Assembly: GCF_018283645.1 (NCBI RefSeq)
Contig: NZ_JAGSXH010000029.1
Location: 1-58,210, forward strand
Direction of reading: 5' to 3'
DNA from: Actinocrinis puniceicyclus
Lineage (GTDB): Bacteria; Actinomycetota; Actinomycetes; Streptomycetales; Catenulisporaceae
DNA length: 58,210 nt
In this document: positions 32,915 through 44,693 of the stretch, piece by piece
How positions within the stretch are numbered: position 1 is the stretch's first letter
How the letters are laid out: each line of letters begins with the position of its first letter
Notes under the pieces: model-generated
What the model was told of the DNA's origin: nothing
Seen by the model: only the letters and a program-made list of their open reading frames with translations
Databases searched by the model: none
Translations under genes and position numbers: made by a program

Positions 32915-34574
32915 TGTCCGTCGCAATCGCCGGCTGGCTGCAGGCCGGTCTGCTCGTGCTCGCACTCGCGATCTCCTATCGACCGCTGGGCGACTACCTG
33001 GCGCACATCCTGACCTCGCCGAAGCACTGGCGGATCGAGAAGTTCCTCTACCGGCTGATCGGGGTGGACAGCGAGGCCGACCAGACCTGGTCGGTGTACA
33101 TCCGCTCGGTGCTGGCGATCTCCGTCGTGGGCGTGCTGCTGCTGTACTCGATCCTGCGCGTCCAGGACCACCTGATGCTGGCCCTCGGCATGCCCGGGAT
33201 GCGGGCGAACCTGGCGTACAACACCGCGTCCTCGTTCGTGACGAACACGAACTGGCAGAACTACTCGGGTGAGAACACCCTCGGGTACACCGCCCAGTTC
33301 GCCGGGCTGGCGGTGCAGAACTTCATCTCCGCGGCCGTGGGCATCTGCGTCGCCGCCACCCTGATCCGCGGCTTCGTGCGCAGGCAGAGCGACCGGGTCG
33401 GCAACTTCTGGGTCGACCTGATGCGGCTGAACCTGCGGCTGCTGCTGCCGTTCTCCTTCGTGCTGGCGATCGTCCTGGTCGCCTCCGGCGTGGTGCAGTC
33501 CCTGGCCGACCCGCACACCGTCACCACGGTCACCGGCGGCCATCAGACGCTTTACACAGGGGCGACCGCGTCGCAGGAGGCGATCAAGGAACTCGGGACG
33601 AACGGCGGCGGGATCTTCAACGCCAACTCCTCCCACCCGTTCGAGAACCCGAACGCGTGGACCGACTGGCTCGAGATCTACCTGCTGCTTGTCATCGGCT
33701 TCTCGCTGCCGCGCACCTTCGGGCGGATGGTCGGCTCGCAAAAGCAGGGCTACGCGATCGTCTCGGTCATGGCCCTGCTGTGGGCGGGCTCAACGGCGAT
33801 CAACACCTGGCTGGAGGCGCGCGGCTGGGGCGCCGCCGCACGCCTGGCCGGCGGCGCGATGGAGGGCAAGGAGGTGCGCTTCGGCATCCCCGCCTCCTCG
33901 CTGTTCGCCACCTCCACCACGCTCACCTCCACCGGCGCGGTCAACTCCACGCACGACTCGTACACCCCGCTCGGTGGCGGGATGGCGCTGTTCAACATCC
34001 TGCTCGGCGAGGTCGCGCCCGGCGGCACCGGATCAGGGCTCTACGGCATGCTGATCCTGGCCATCGTCACGGTGTTCGTCGCGGGATTGATGGTCGGGCG
34101 CACCCCCGAGTATCTGGGCAAGAAGATCCGCCCGGCCGAGATGAAGTACGCGGCGCTCTACATCCTGGCCACCCCGGCGGTCGTGCTGACCTTCACCGGT
34201 ATCGCCATGGCCGCCCCGAGCGCGCGCAGTTCCATGAACAACACCGGACCGCACGGCCTGACCGAGGTGCTCTACGCCTTCGGCTCGATGGGCAACAACA
34301 ACGGTTCGGCCTTCGCCGGGCTGAACGGCGACACGCAGTTCTGGAACCTGACCGGCGGCCTCGCCATGACGCTCGGCCGCTTCCTGCCGATGATCTTCGT
34401 GGGGGCGCTGGCCGGCTCCCTGGCAAAGCAGAAGCAGACCCCGGCTTCCGCCGGCACGCTGGCGACGCACAAGCCGCTGTTCGTCGGCATGCTGCTCGGC
34501 GTCACGCTCATCGTCGTGGGACTGACCTACTTCCCCGCGCTCGCGCTGGGCCCGCTCGCTGAAGGACTCTCCTA

Positions 34575-34575
<1 letters not shown>
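32914..34575 (+). CDS. kdpA: Potassium-transporting ATPase, K+-channel subunit KdpA
   Basis: 553 residues, about ten membrane helices. Selectivity-filter segments are recognisable, including [18 protein letters not shown] and [13 protein letters not shown]. KdpA forms the K+ path of the high-affinity P-type uptake pump and belongs to the SKT superfamily. Length matches the family (about 550). GTG start overlaps the kdpF stop; stop overlaps the kdpB ATG (TAATG). Confidence 0.95.
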
Positions 34576-36674
<2,099 letters not shown>

Positions 36675-36676
36675 CC

Positions 36677-37342
36677 ATGAACCGACTTCCCGCCCCGATC
36701 CTGCGACACCTCGCCGCACTGCGCGCGCTGCTGGTGCTCACGGTGATCTGCGGCATCGCCTACCCGCTGCTGGTCACGGGCATCGCACAGGCCGCGTTCA
36801 AGGACAAGGCCGACGGCTCGCTGATCAAGGACGCCAAGGGACAGAGCGTTGGCTCCGCGTTGCTGTGCCAGGAGTTCGTCGACGCCAAGGGCAACCCGCT
36901 GCCGCAGTACTTCCAGCCCCGCCCCTCCAACGCCATCCTCGCAGGTTCGACCAACGACCACGGCTGCGACCCGGCCCAGTCCGGCGGCAGCAACCTGGGC
37001 ACGAACAGTGACAAGCTCAAGCAGCAGGTAGCCGACCGGCAGAAGACGATGGCGGCCTTCGACTCGGTCCCCGGCCACAGCGTCACCCCGGGCCAGGTCG
37101 CCGTGGACGCGGTCACCGCCTCGGCCTCGGGTCTGGATCCCGACATCTCCCCGCTCAACGCCGCGCAACAGGAGCACCGCATCGCCGCCACCCGCGGCAT
37201 CACGGCGGCCCAGGTCGAAGCACTGGTCAAGGCGAACACCGGCGGGCGCGACCTCGGCTTGCTCGGCGAGAGCGGCGTCAACGTCCTGCAGCTGAACCTC
37301 GCCCTGGACGCACAGTACCCGTACACAGGCAAATACAGATGA
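36677..37342 (+). CDS. kdpC: Potassium-transporting ATPase subunit KdpC
   Basis: 221 residues: one N-terminal membrane helix (ALLVLTVICGIAYPLLVTGI) then an extracytoplasmic domain with YFQPRPSNA, DPDISPLNA and the AAQVEALV segment of the family. KdpC assists ATP binding and assembly. No kdpD or kdpE follows; the operon ends here at a terminator, so the sensor genes are elsewhere or absent. Confidence 0.95.
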   Translation: MNRLPAPILRHLAALRALLVLTVICGIAYPLLVTGIAQAAFKDKADGSLIKDAKGQSVGSALLCQEFVDAKGNPLPQYFQPRPSNAILAGSTNDHGCDPAQSGGSNLGTNSDKLKQQVADRQKTMAAFDSVPGHSVTPGQVAVDAVTASASGLDPDISPLNAAQQEHRIAATRGITAAQVEALVKANTGGRDLGLLGESGVNVLQLNLALDAQYPYTGKYR

Positions 37343-37357
37343 TGCTGTAGACCGGCG

Positions 37358-37382
37358 CCGCGGGCGCAGCCCGCGCCCGCGG
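37358..37382 (+). terminator. Terminator after kdpC
   Basis: CCGCGGGCG (37358-37366) pairs with CGCCCGCGG (37374-37382) around a 7-nt loop, 15 bp after the kdpC stop. Confidence 0.7.
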
Positions 37383-37602
37383 GACCGCGGACCAAGAGGA
37401 CCGGCGACATGCGCGGCAAACTGCTCCCTGGGCATGATCTTGATCCATCGCCATGGGGCGCATGCCGCGATCCAGTTCAACCCCGTCTCGCGCTGTGCGC
37501 CCCGGGGAAATCGACCGTAGTGAACGGTTCACCTGCGGTTTGCGCGGCGCAGGACTATCGTAAGGCGCCGTTCGACCGTACCGGCTGGGGGGATTGATCG
37601 CT

Positions 37603-38853
37603 GTGAAGCTTCTGCACGCCGCCGATCTGCACATCGACAGCCCCTTGCGAGGCCTGGAGAGGTATCCGGACGCCCCGGTCGCGGCGATCCGCACCGCCAC
37701 GCGTCGCGCCATGGAGAATCTGGTCCAGCTCGCACTGGCCGAGGCGGTCGACGCGGTACTGCTCGCCGGCGACATCTACGACGGCGATTGGCGAGGCTAC
37801 GACACCGGCCTGTTCTTCCAGCGTCAACTGGGGCTGCTCGCGGAGGCGCAGATCCCCGTCTACCTGGTTTCCGGGAACCACGACGCGGAGAGCCAGATCA
37901 GCAGGAACCTCACCCTGCCGCGCAACGTGCACCAGTTCACGACCCATCAGGCCGAGTACGCGGTTGACGAGAAGGCCGGGATCGCAGTGCACGGACAGGG
38001 CTACGCGAGCCGCGCGGTGACCGACAACCTCGCCGCGCAATACCCGCGCGCTCTGCCAGGGCTCTTCAACATCGGCTTGCTGCACACCGCGCTCGATGGC
38101 CGACGCGAAGGACACGCGCCGTATGCGCCGTGCAGCGTGGAGCAGTTGGCCGCGCTGGGTTACGGATACTGGGCGCTCGGCCACATCCACAAGCGCGAGG
38201 TCGTCTCCGACCAGCCGCACATCGTGTTCTCCGGCAACATCCAGGGCCGTCACGCACGGGAAGCCGGTCCGAAGGGCTGCACCCTGGTCACCGTCGAGTC
38301 CGGCACCGTGAGCGTTGAGGAACGCCACCTCGACGTGGTGCGCTGGGCTCATCTGCAGGTCGACGCCTCATCGGCCAACGACTTGGACGACGCGTGCGAG
38401 CTTGTGCGACGACAGCTCACCGAGGAACGCGACCGAGCAGATGGACGACTGCTCGCCGCACGCGTCAGCGTGGTCGGACGCTCTGCCGCGCACACCGAGG
38501 TCTGGCGTGACCACGAGCGGCTGACCCACGAGGTGCGGACTATCGCCTTCGACCTGAGCGACGTCTGGGTGGAGAAGGTACGGCCTTCGACCCGGCCGCC
38601 TATCGAGGACGCAGCGGCCGGCGTCGAAGACGGTGCGGAGTTGATCGACGGCTTGATGCGCACGGCTCGGGAACTCGGCGCAGACGCTGACGCTCTGCGC
38701 GCGCTGATCGAGAAGGATCCGTTGTGGAGCAAGCTGCCCCGTGAGGCGCGCGAGGAGAACCACATCGGTTCCGGTGATCCGCAGTGGCGTGAACGGCTGC
38801 TCGAAGAAGCCTCGGATCTGCTGGTCTCGATGCTGCAGGAGCGTGTCCGGTGA
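37603..38853 (+). CDS. DNA repair exonuclease, SbcD/Mre11-like metallophosphoesterase (YhaO family)
   Basis: 416 residues. All phosphoesterase motifs are present: HAADLHIDSP, LLAGDIYDG, VSGNHDAES, LLHTAL and GHIHKREVV. The C-terminal third is the helical cap and ATPase-binding region. GTG 37603 is chosen since GGGGGGA sits 9 nt before it; the in-frame TTG 37594 is too close to that site. It overlaps the next gene by 4 nt (GTGA). With it, the protein should form an Mre11-Rad50-like nuclease acting on DNA ends. Confidence 0.9.
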   Translation: MKLLHAADLHIDSPLRGLERYPDAPVAAIRTATRRAMENLVQLALAEAVDAVLLAGDIYDGDWRGYDTGLFFQRQLGLLAEAQIPVYLVSGNHDAESQISRNLTLPRNVHQFTTHQAEYAVDEKAGIAVHGQGYASRAVTDNLAAQYPRALPGLFNIGLLHTALDGRREGHAPYAPCSVEQLAALGYGYWALGHIHKREVVSDQPHIVFSGNIQGRHAREAGPKGCTLVTVESGTVSVEERHLDVVRWAHLQVDASSANDLDDACELVRRQLTEERDRADGRLLAARVSVVGRSAAHTEVWRDHERLTHEVRTIAFDLSDVWVEKVRPSTRPPIEDAAAGVEDGAELIDGLMRTARELGADADALRALIEKDPLWSKLPREAREENHIGSGDPQWRERLLEEASDLLVSMLQERVR

Positions 38854-41800
38854 GAATCGACCGCCTCGACCTGGTCAAGTACGGCCGGTTCAGCGACCGC
38901 ACGATCGACTTCTCCGCCCACGGCGTGCACCTGGTCATCGGCCCGAACGAGGCCGGCAAGTCGACCATGCGCGACGCGATCACCGACCTGCTGTACGGCA
39001 TCGCGCGACAGACGGCCTACGGCTACCTGCACGACATGCGCGACCTTCGGATCAGCGCACTGCTGCGAGGTCAGGACGACCGGTCGCTGGAAGTCGTGCG
39101 CCTGAAGAAGGACCGCGACTCCTTGCGGGACGCCGACGGCGCCGTACTGGATCAGCGGGAACTGGACGCGGTACTGGCCGGGGTCGCGAAGGACGACTTC
39201 GTGAAGGTGTTCGCCATCGATCACGATGAGTTGCGCCAGGGCGGCGCCGCCTTGCTGGCCGGGAAGGGGGACCTGGCCAAGGCGCTGTTCGAGAGCCGCT
39301 CGAGCGCGCAGCTGATCGCCGTTCTCGATCAGTTGCGCGTCGAGCACGAGAAGCTGTTCGTGCAGCGTGGCAAGAACCCTGAGCTCAATGCCGCCCTGGC
39401 CGCCGACGGCCCGTACAACACGGCCCGTCGGGACCTTGCCGATAATCTCCTGCGTCCCGAGATGTATCGCGAGGCCGTGCGCGCGGTCGACGAGGAGCGC
39501 AAGGAGCGGGACGCGATCGTCGAGCAGCTCGGCTATGCGCGCGTCGAGGCCGCACGCCTGCTGCGGATCAAGCAGGCCTACGCGGGTATGGCGGAGCGGG
39601 CCCGTCTTCTGAACGAACGCGCGGAACTGGTTCAGGCCGGGCCGCGGGCCGACCAGGAAGCAGCCCGCCGGTACGAGAGGCTGCGGGAAGATCGCCAAGA
39701 GGCGCAGATCACATCGCGCGGCTTGCAGGAAAGCATCGCGCAGGCCCAGGCCAAGCTCGACCAGCTGGCGCCCGACCAGGCCGCGCTGAACCAGGCTGAT
39801 GAGATCACGTATCTCAACGATGAGTCCAACGCGATCGCGAGCGCACAGAAGCGCTGTGCGCAGGCGCAGCAGACGGCCGCAGAGCTACGTCAAGAGGCTG
39901 CCAACCGGCTGGCCAAGGCACGACCCGGCCACGACAGCGCGGTTCCGATCGAGCCGATCGCGCCCGTACTGCGCACGCGCGTGGATGAGCTTCTCGCACA
40001 GCAAGTGAGCCTCGACACTGAGCTGCGCGCCGCGCGCAAACACGCCAACGCCCGCGAGAGAGCACTGGCCAAGGAGCTGGCGAAGCTCGAATCGATCGAC
40101 TCGTCGAACGTGGATCCCGGGCCGTTGAACGCTGTGATCAAGGCCGTGCCCGCGACGCTGGCCAGTGAGATCACCGCCTTGGAGAAGCAGTGCGCCGCCG
40201 CCGAAGCGAAACTGCGCAAGTCCCGCAGGCGCTACGCGCGATTCGCACTCCCCGAGCACACCGCCGATCTCGCGCTGCCCGCCGACGAGGAGATCTCCAA
40301 GCACCGCAAGCTCGTGGACACGGCGGAGAAGACCAACAGCGGCAACAACGCCCGACGGGAAGAGTTGGAGGCGGAACTCGGCGAGCAGCGCCGCGCGCTG
40401 GAGAAGTTCCTGCGCCACGATCCACCACCGAGCGAGGCCGACCTTGAGAGCTCTCGCTCGCTACGCCAACGGCTCTGGGATCAACTGCGCCCGGGGCTCA
40501 CCGGCGACTCGCCCGCTCAGTCCCGGCCACCGGTGGCCGCGTACGAGGAAGCAGTCGACGCGAGCGACGACACCGCCGACCGGATGCGCCGAGAGGCCGA
40601 TCGGCTCGCCGAGCGCAAGAGCCTGGAAAGCTCGGTCGAACGCACCGAACAGAAGCTTTCCGAAGCGCGGCGGCAGTGCGACCTCTCACACGAGACCCTG
40701 CGCTCGCTCGACGAGCGCTGGCGCGACCTGTGGGCGCCCAGCGCTCTGGCGGCTCCCGCGCTGGAGATCACGACAGAACTGCTGACCGCGCTACGAACCC
40801 TGCGAGAGCAGAGCGACGACCACGACCGGATCCGACTCGACCTGGAGGCCGACCGGTCACAGGCCGCCGGCCACATGGCCCGGCTGCGCGCGGCACTGGG
40901 CGACGCCGGCGCACCGGTGCCCGACCAGTGCGCGTCCCTCGCCGAACTTCTCGAATCAGCCCTCGAATACCATGCGGCGCTGCGCGACGCCCTCAAGAAG
41001 AGGGCGAACGCGACGGCGAACAGCGACACCCTGCGCGGCGAGACGATCGACGCGAAACAGGAAGTCACGGATTGCGAAGCCTCGCTCGCGCACTGGGAGC
41101 GGCAATGGTCGGACCTGCTCGCCGAGCACGAGCTGTCCGGTACACCCGCACAGGTCGCCGCGGTCCTCACCGAAATCGACGAGATCGCCCGGCTCCACAA
41201 GGACGCTGCGCGTGAAGATGGGCAGGCCGCGCAAGCCCGAGCACAGGTGGACGCATTCACCGAGCGTCTGCGAACCGCGCTGGAAGCCGCGGGACAACCT
41301 CCACTGGCCGATCCCGCCCGCCGCCACCTTGAGGCCAAGTCCCTCAAGCGCTACCTGGATCGGCAGGCCGCGGCCGAAGCCGAACGCAACAGCCTGATCC
41401 AGCAGATCGAGGAGCTCAACCGGGAACTCGAGCACTCGCGGGAGAGCCGGGTCGAACACGACACCGTCCTGGCCGCGCTACTCACGCAGAACGCGGTCAG
41501 CGATGAGCAGGACCTGGCCGACGCCATCGAACGCGGCGCCGCGCTGCGCGAGCTCGACAAGCACCTGGGCAGCGTCGAACGTACGCTGGGCAGCAGCGGA
41601 GTCAGCCTCAGCCAACTCGAACAGGAGGTGGCGGAGCAGGACCCCGACCAGCTCGCGGCGCAGATCGCGGATCTCGACACGACGATCAGCCGGCTGGAGA
41701 GTCAGCGCAGCGAGAAGGACGCCAGGCTCGCGCTGGTAGAGCAGGACCTGAACCGGATGAACGGTTCGCCCGCCGCGTCCTTCGCGGCGGACACCGTCGA

Positions 41801-42329
41801 GCAGGAACTGGCCACGATCGTGCACCGCTCCCAGGACTATCTGCGCCTTCGGCTCGCCGAACAGATCCTGCTGGCCAACATCGAAGCCTACCGGCGGGAG
41901 AACCAGACACCGGTCCTGCGCCGAGCCGAGCACGTCTTCGCCCGCATCACCCACGGCCGCTTCCCGGAACTGGTCGCCGACGTCAACCGCGACGGTCGAC
42001 CCGTCCTGCGCGCACGCCGGGACTCCGGCCACCTCGTCGATGTCGAGGAGATGAGCGAGGGCACCTGCGATCAGCTCTACCTCGCATTGCGCCTCGCCTC
42101 CCTTGAGCGCTTCGCCGACGAGGGGCGCGCCATGCCGCTGCTGCTCGACGACGTGCTGATGACCTTCGACGACGGGCGCACCGGCGCCGGCCTGGAGATC
42201 CTCGACGAGATGGCCGACCGGTTCCAGGTCATCGTGTTCACCCACCACGACCACATCGGACACCTCGCCAAGGACGCACTGCCGGTGGGCCGGATCCACG
42301 TCCACGACATCACCCCGGCCGCCGTCTAG
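38850..42329 (+). CDS. SbcC/Rad50-like ATPase (YhaN family)
   Basis: 1159 residues. N-terminal ATPase half with Walker A GPNEAGKST (31-39), a long coiled-coil middle (about 200-950, rich in Glu/Leu/Arg heptads), and a C-terminal half with the signature SEGTCDQLYLALRL and Walker B PLLLDDVLMTFDD. No CxxC zinc hook was seen in the middle, which fits YhaN-type rather than classical Rad50 proteins. It works with the phosphoesterase encoded just upstream. The stop codon is the first TAG of an 11-bp tandem repeat. Confidence 0.9.
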   Translation: MRIDRLDLVKYGRFSDRTIDFSAHGVHLVIGPNEAGKSTMRDAITDLLYGIARQTAYGYLHDMRDLRISALLRGQDDRSLEVVRLKKDRDSLRDADGAVLDQRELDAVLAGVAKDDFVKVFAIDHDELRQGGAALLAGKGDLAKALFESRSSAQLIAVLDQLRVEHEKLFVQRGKNPELNAALAADGPYNTARRDLADNLLRPEMYREAVRAVDEERKERDAIVEQLGYARVEAARLLRIKQAYAGMAERARLLNERAELVQAGPRADQEAARRYERLREDRQEAQITSRGLQESIAQAQAKLDQLAPDQAALNQADEITYLNDESNAIASAQKRCAQAQQTAAELRQEAANRLAKARPGHDSAVPIEPIAPVLRTRVDELLAQQVSLDTELRAARKHANARERALAKELAKLESIDSSNVDPGPLNAVIKAVPATLASEITALEKQCAAAEAKLRKSRRRYARFALPEHTADLALPADEEISKHRKLVDTAEKTNSGNNARREELEAELGEQRRALEKFLRHDPPPSEADLESSRSLRQRLWDQLRPGLTGDSPAQSRPPVAAYEEAVDASDDTADRMRREADRLAERKSLESSVERTEQKLSEARRQCDLSHETLRSLDERWRDLWAPSALAAPALEITTELLTALRTLREQSDDHDRIRLDLEADRSQAAGHMARLRAALGDAGAPVPDQCASLAELLESALEYHAALRDALKKRANATANSDTLRGETIDAKQEVTDCEASLAHWERQWSDLLAEHELSGTPAQVAAVLTEIDEIARLHKDAAREDGQAAQARAQVDAFTERLRTALEAAGQPPLADPARRHLEAKSLKRYLDRQAAAEAERNSLIQQIEELNRELEHSRESRVEHDTVLAALLTQNAVSDEQDLADAIERGAALRELDKHLGSVERTLGSSGVSLSQLEQEVAEQDPDQLAAQIADLDTTISRLESQRSEKDARLALVEQDLNRMNGSPAASFAADTVEQELATIVHRSQDYLRLRLAEQILLANIEAYRRENQTPVLRRAEHVFARITHGRFPELVADVNRDGRPVLRARRDSGHLVDVEEMSEGTCDQLYLALRLASLERFADEGRAMPLLLDDVLMTFDDGRTGAGLEILDEMADRFQVIVFTHHDHIGHLAKDALPVGRIHVHDITPAAV

Positions 42330-42362
42330 CCGCCGTCTAGCCGCCGTCTAGCCGGCGTCTAG
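42319..42362 (+). repeat. 11-bp tandem repeat carrying TAG stops in all three frames
   Basis: Four units of CCGCCGTCTAG (the last with one change) at 42319-42329, 42330-42340, 42341-42351 and 42352-42362. The first unit supplies the YhaN-type gene's stop. Because 11 is not a multiple of 3, the TAGs at 42327, 42338, 42349 and 42360 cover all three frames. Confidence 0.9.
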
Positions 42363-42481
42363 CCGGGCGCAGGTTCGAGCTGCGCAGCCGAAGCGAAGCG
42401 ACGTCGCGCGCTCCTCGGGCGGCAAGCCGCCTACCTTCGAGGGGGGGCGCTGCCGTCGTCCACGACGCGGTGCGCCGCCGC

Positions 42482-42646
42482 ATGCTGGAGGTCTGCCGCG
42501 CCAAGGATGTACCTGTTTACCTCGATAAAGCGGTGCGCGACCTCCTGGCTGAGGGCCGCGCGCTGGGTTCCTGGAAGCGGCCCCTGCTCAGTGGTGATGG
42601 CGCGCTCAGCGGAGCCTCAGCGTTTCGGCCAGAACCAGAGCGGTGA
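42482..42646 (+). pseudogene. Possible gene remnant between the YhaN-type and AAA genes
   Basis: A 54-codon open frame encoding MLEVCRAKDVPVYLDKAVRD and more; the frame is open further upstream. The first half looks like real protein, the second half overlaps the antisense end of the AAA gene. May be the tail of a lost gene. Family not recognised. Confidence 0.3.
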
Positions 42647-43798
42647 GTCGAGCAGGCTCTGCCCGGGCAGCACCGTCTCCCCGTTCACCTTCCGCAACTC
42701 GACCATCTCCACATCCCTGCGCAGTTGCGCCGCCGCGCGGCCGATGGCCTCGATCAGGCCGCCGGCGTGCGAGACCACGATGATCTGGCTGCGCTCCGAC
42801 ACCGCCGCGATGAGCGCGCCCAGCGGCCCGAGCAGGTCTGGATGCAGGCTGGTCTCCGGCTCGTTGAAGACCAGCAGGTCAGCCGGCCGCGGGGATAGTA
42901 GCGCGGCGACGAGCAGCAGGTAGCGAAGTGTGCCGTCGGACAATTCGGCAGCGCCGAGCGGCCGTAGCAGGCCGCGCTGCCACAACTGGAGCGAGAACCG
43001 GCCGTCCGCCTCCACCTCGATCTGCAGACGGCTGCCCGGGAACGCGCCGTCGACCGCCTCTTCCAGTTGCGCCCTCCGGCCGGTCGCGACGATGGTCTGG
43101 AGCGCGGCGGCCAGATCGGCGCCGTCGTGCGCCAGCACCGGCGTGCGCGTGCCGATCTGCGGAGCCCGGGCCGCAGCGTCCGCGTCGGTGCGGAAGTGGT
43201 CGTAGAAACGCCAGGACCGGATCCGGTCCCGGATTCGGAACAACTCCGGGGCGGCTTGCGGGTCGCCGAACTCACTCAGCATGCTGTCGAACGGCTCGAT
43301 CGGATAGGGCTTCGGGGACCACTTCCCGTCGGCTGCGCGGATCTTGACGGCGTTATTGTGCCGCTCGACGAGCGAACTGGCCGGGCGAAGGACCGCACCG
43401 CTCCAGACCGCTTCGGTCTTGATCGCCGGATCCAGGTTGAACTTGGCCGCTTCCGCGTCCCCGCTCGGAATGGGCAACCCCAGGTCGACCGCGTAGCCGA
43501 ACTCGTCACCGCCGAAGCCGAGCCGCAGCCCGATCGGGGCGGTGCGCACCGTGCCCTGGGTCTTGCGGTCCGGCTTGGTGCCCTGCTCCGGTCCGGCCCA
43601 CAGCGTGGAGCGCAGCCCGCCCTCGCGCGCCAGCGCCGCCACCGCCCCGTTGCGCGAGACATCGGCCAACAGCCGCACGGCCCGGTACAGGCTCGACTTG
43701 CCGCTGCCGTTGGCGCCGGTGACGACGGTCAGCCGCCCGACCGGGATGCAAAGGTTGCGCAGGGAGCGGTAGTTCTCCACAGCGAGCGTGGTTATCAC
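42617..43798 (-). CDS. AAA family ATPase (RecF/OLD-like, AAA_21)
   Basis: 393 residues. N-terminal LAVENYRSLRNL and Walker A TGANGSGKSS; signature-like ELSDGTLRYLLL; Walker B region LLVFNEPETSLHP (the Asn-Glu-Pro-Glu form is usual for this group) and a late IIVVSHAG switch. No C-terminal TOPRIM domain, so it is not a complete OLD nuclease; such ATPases often work with a separate effector in defence loci or as stand-alone genes. The GTG at 43798 starts directly before the conserved LAVENYRSL; sequence upstream is not family-like. Divergent from the AbiEii-type pair. Confidence 0.8.
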   Translation of the reverse strand: MITTLAVENYRSLRNLCIPVGRLTVVTGANGSGKSSLYRAVRLLADVSRNGAVAALAREGGLRSTLWAGPEQGTKPDRKTQGTVRTAPIGLRLGFGGDEFGYAVDLGLPIPSGDAEAAKFNLDPAIKTEAVWSGAVLRPASSLVERHNNAVKIRAADGKWSPKPYPIEPFDSMLSEFGDPQAAPELFRIRDRIRSWRFYDHFRTDADAAARAPQIGTRTPVLAHDGADLAAALQTIVATGRRAQLEEAVDGAFPGSRLQIEVEADGRFSLQLWQRGLLRPLGAAELSDGTLRYLLLVAALLSPRPADLLVFNEPETSLHPDLLGPLGALIAAVSERSQIIVVSHAGGLIEAIGRAAAQLRRDVEMVELRKVNGETVLPGQSLLDSPLWFWPKR

Positions 43799-44027
43799 GC
43801 CCTCGACCGTAGGCGAAGATACAGACAGCCGCTCAGCGACCGTCAAACCAGCGGAACCGGCGGCCAACACGCGCCGCGCGCGGACGTGCCGCCACACCTT
43901 CAATCCGACCGTGCTGCTCCATGATCGCCATGACAGCCGGACGCGTCGGCCGCCGAGCGTACCCACGGTTCCCTGCCGCCGACGCAAATCGGTTTGCCCG
44001 GCGCCGGGTATCCGAGATGATCGGTGG

Positions 44028-44693
44028 GTGCACATAACGCTTGCCGGGGACCCGTTGGCGTTCGAGGGCGACTTCGAGACTCATGTGACGGTGCGCGGCG
44101 ACCGCACGGATGTCGACCATCTGGAGCGGTGGGCGGCTGGCGCTGAGCTGAAGCTGACGCTCATCACCCTTGGACGCGGCCGGGTACCGGTGCAGCCGAT
44201 GATCACGCTGCGCGGTTCCGGAACGCTCGGCGCGCAGTACACGGCGGCCGGGGTCGTGGTTGGGCGCCTCGAGACCGCGGGGTTCGAGGTAGCGCGGGTG
44301 AAGATCGAGGCGTCCCCGTGCACGCGCGGCGTGCCTGGCGACGATGAGGCCGCACTGCGTCTGGGCGCCGGATGCTACTTCGAGCACCACGTCAAGCTCC
44401 TGCTCGACGCCGGGTGCGACGTGGCGGCGTTGACGCGGTTGGTGGTCCCGCACGGTGCGCACGTGTCGTGGAACGCGCGGCGCGTGCTCGACCCCGGGCG
44501 GCACGAGCGGTTCGTGACCCAGCGCTGCCATGGGCTCGGGCTGGCGGCAGCGGGCAAGAGCCTGGAGGAATTGTGCACGATGCTGTACGAGTGTGGCTAC
44601 GAGATCGTGTCGGTGGAGCGAGAATTCGTGGTCTTCGACAGCGACGCGAGCCTGGACGCCGGGTGGATCGAGCGGAACGCGATCAGGGCGTGA
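44028..44693 (+). CDS. Protein of unknown function coupled to the AbiEii-type nucleotidyltransferase
   Basis: 221 residues from GTG 44028. No signal or membrane segment. Notable parts are VHITLAGDPLAFEGDFETHV, VARVKIEASP, a His/Cys-containing centre (GAGCYFEHHVKLLLDAGCD) and GYEIVSVEREFVVFDSD. It overlaps the next gene by 4 nt (GTGA), which strongly implies a joint role: cognate antitoxin or substrate-specificity partner are options. No clear ribosome binding site. Family not recognised; the AbiEi-type winged helix expected of a classical antitoxin was not seen. Confidence 0.7.
   Translation: MHITLAGDPLAFEGDFETHVTVRGDRTDVDHLERWAAGAELKLTLITLGRGRVPVQPMITLRGSGTLGAQYTAAGVVVGRLETAGFEVARVKIEASPCTRGVPGDDEAALRLGAGCYFEHHVKLLLDAGCDVAALTRLVVPHGAHVSWNARRVLDPGRHERFVTQRCHGLGLAAAGKSLEELCTMLYECGYEIVSVEREFVVFDSDASLDAGWIERNAIRA

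Noticed and set aside
37343-37602. kdpD/kdpE genes after kdpC
   Set aside because: The operon ends at a terminator and the next gene is a SbcD-like nuclease.
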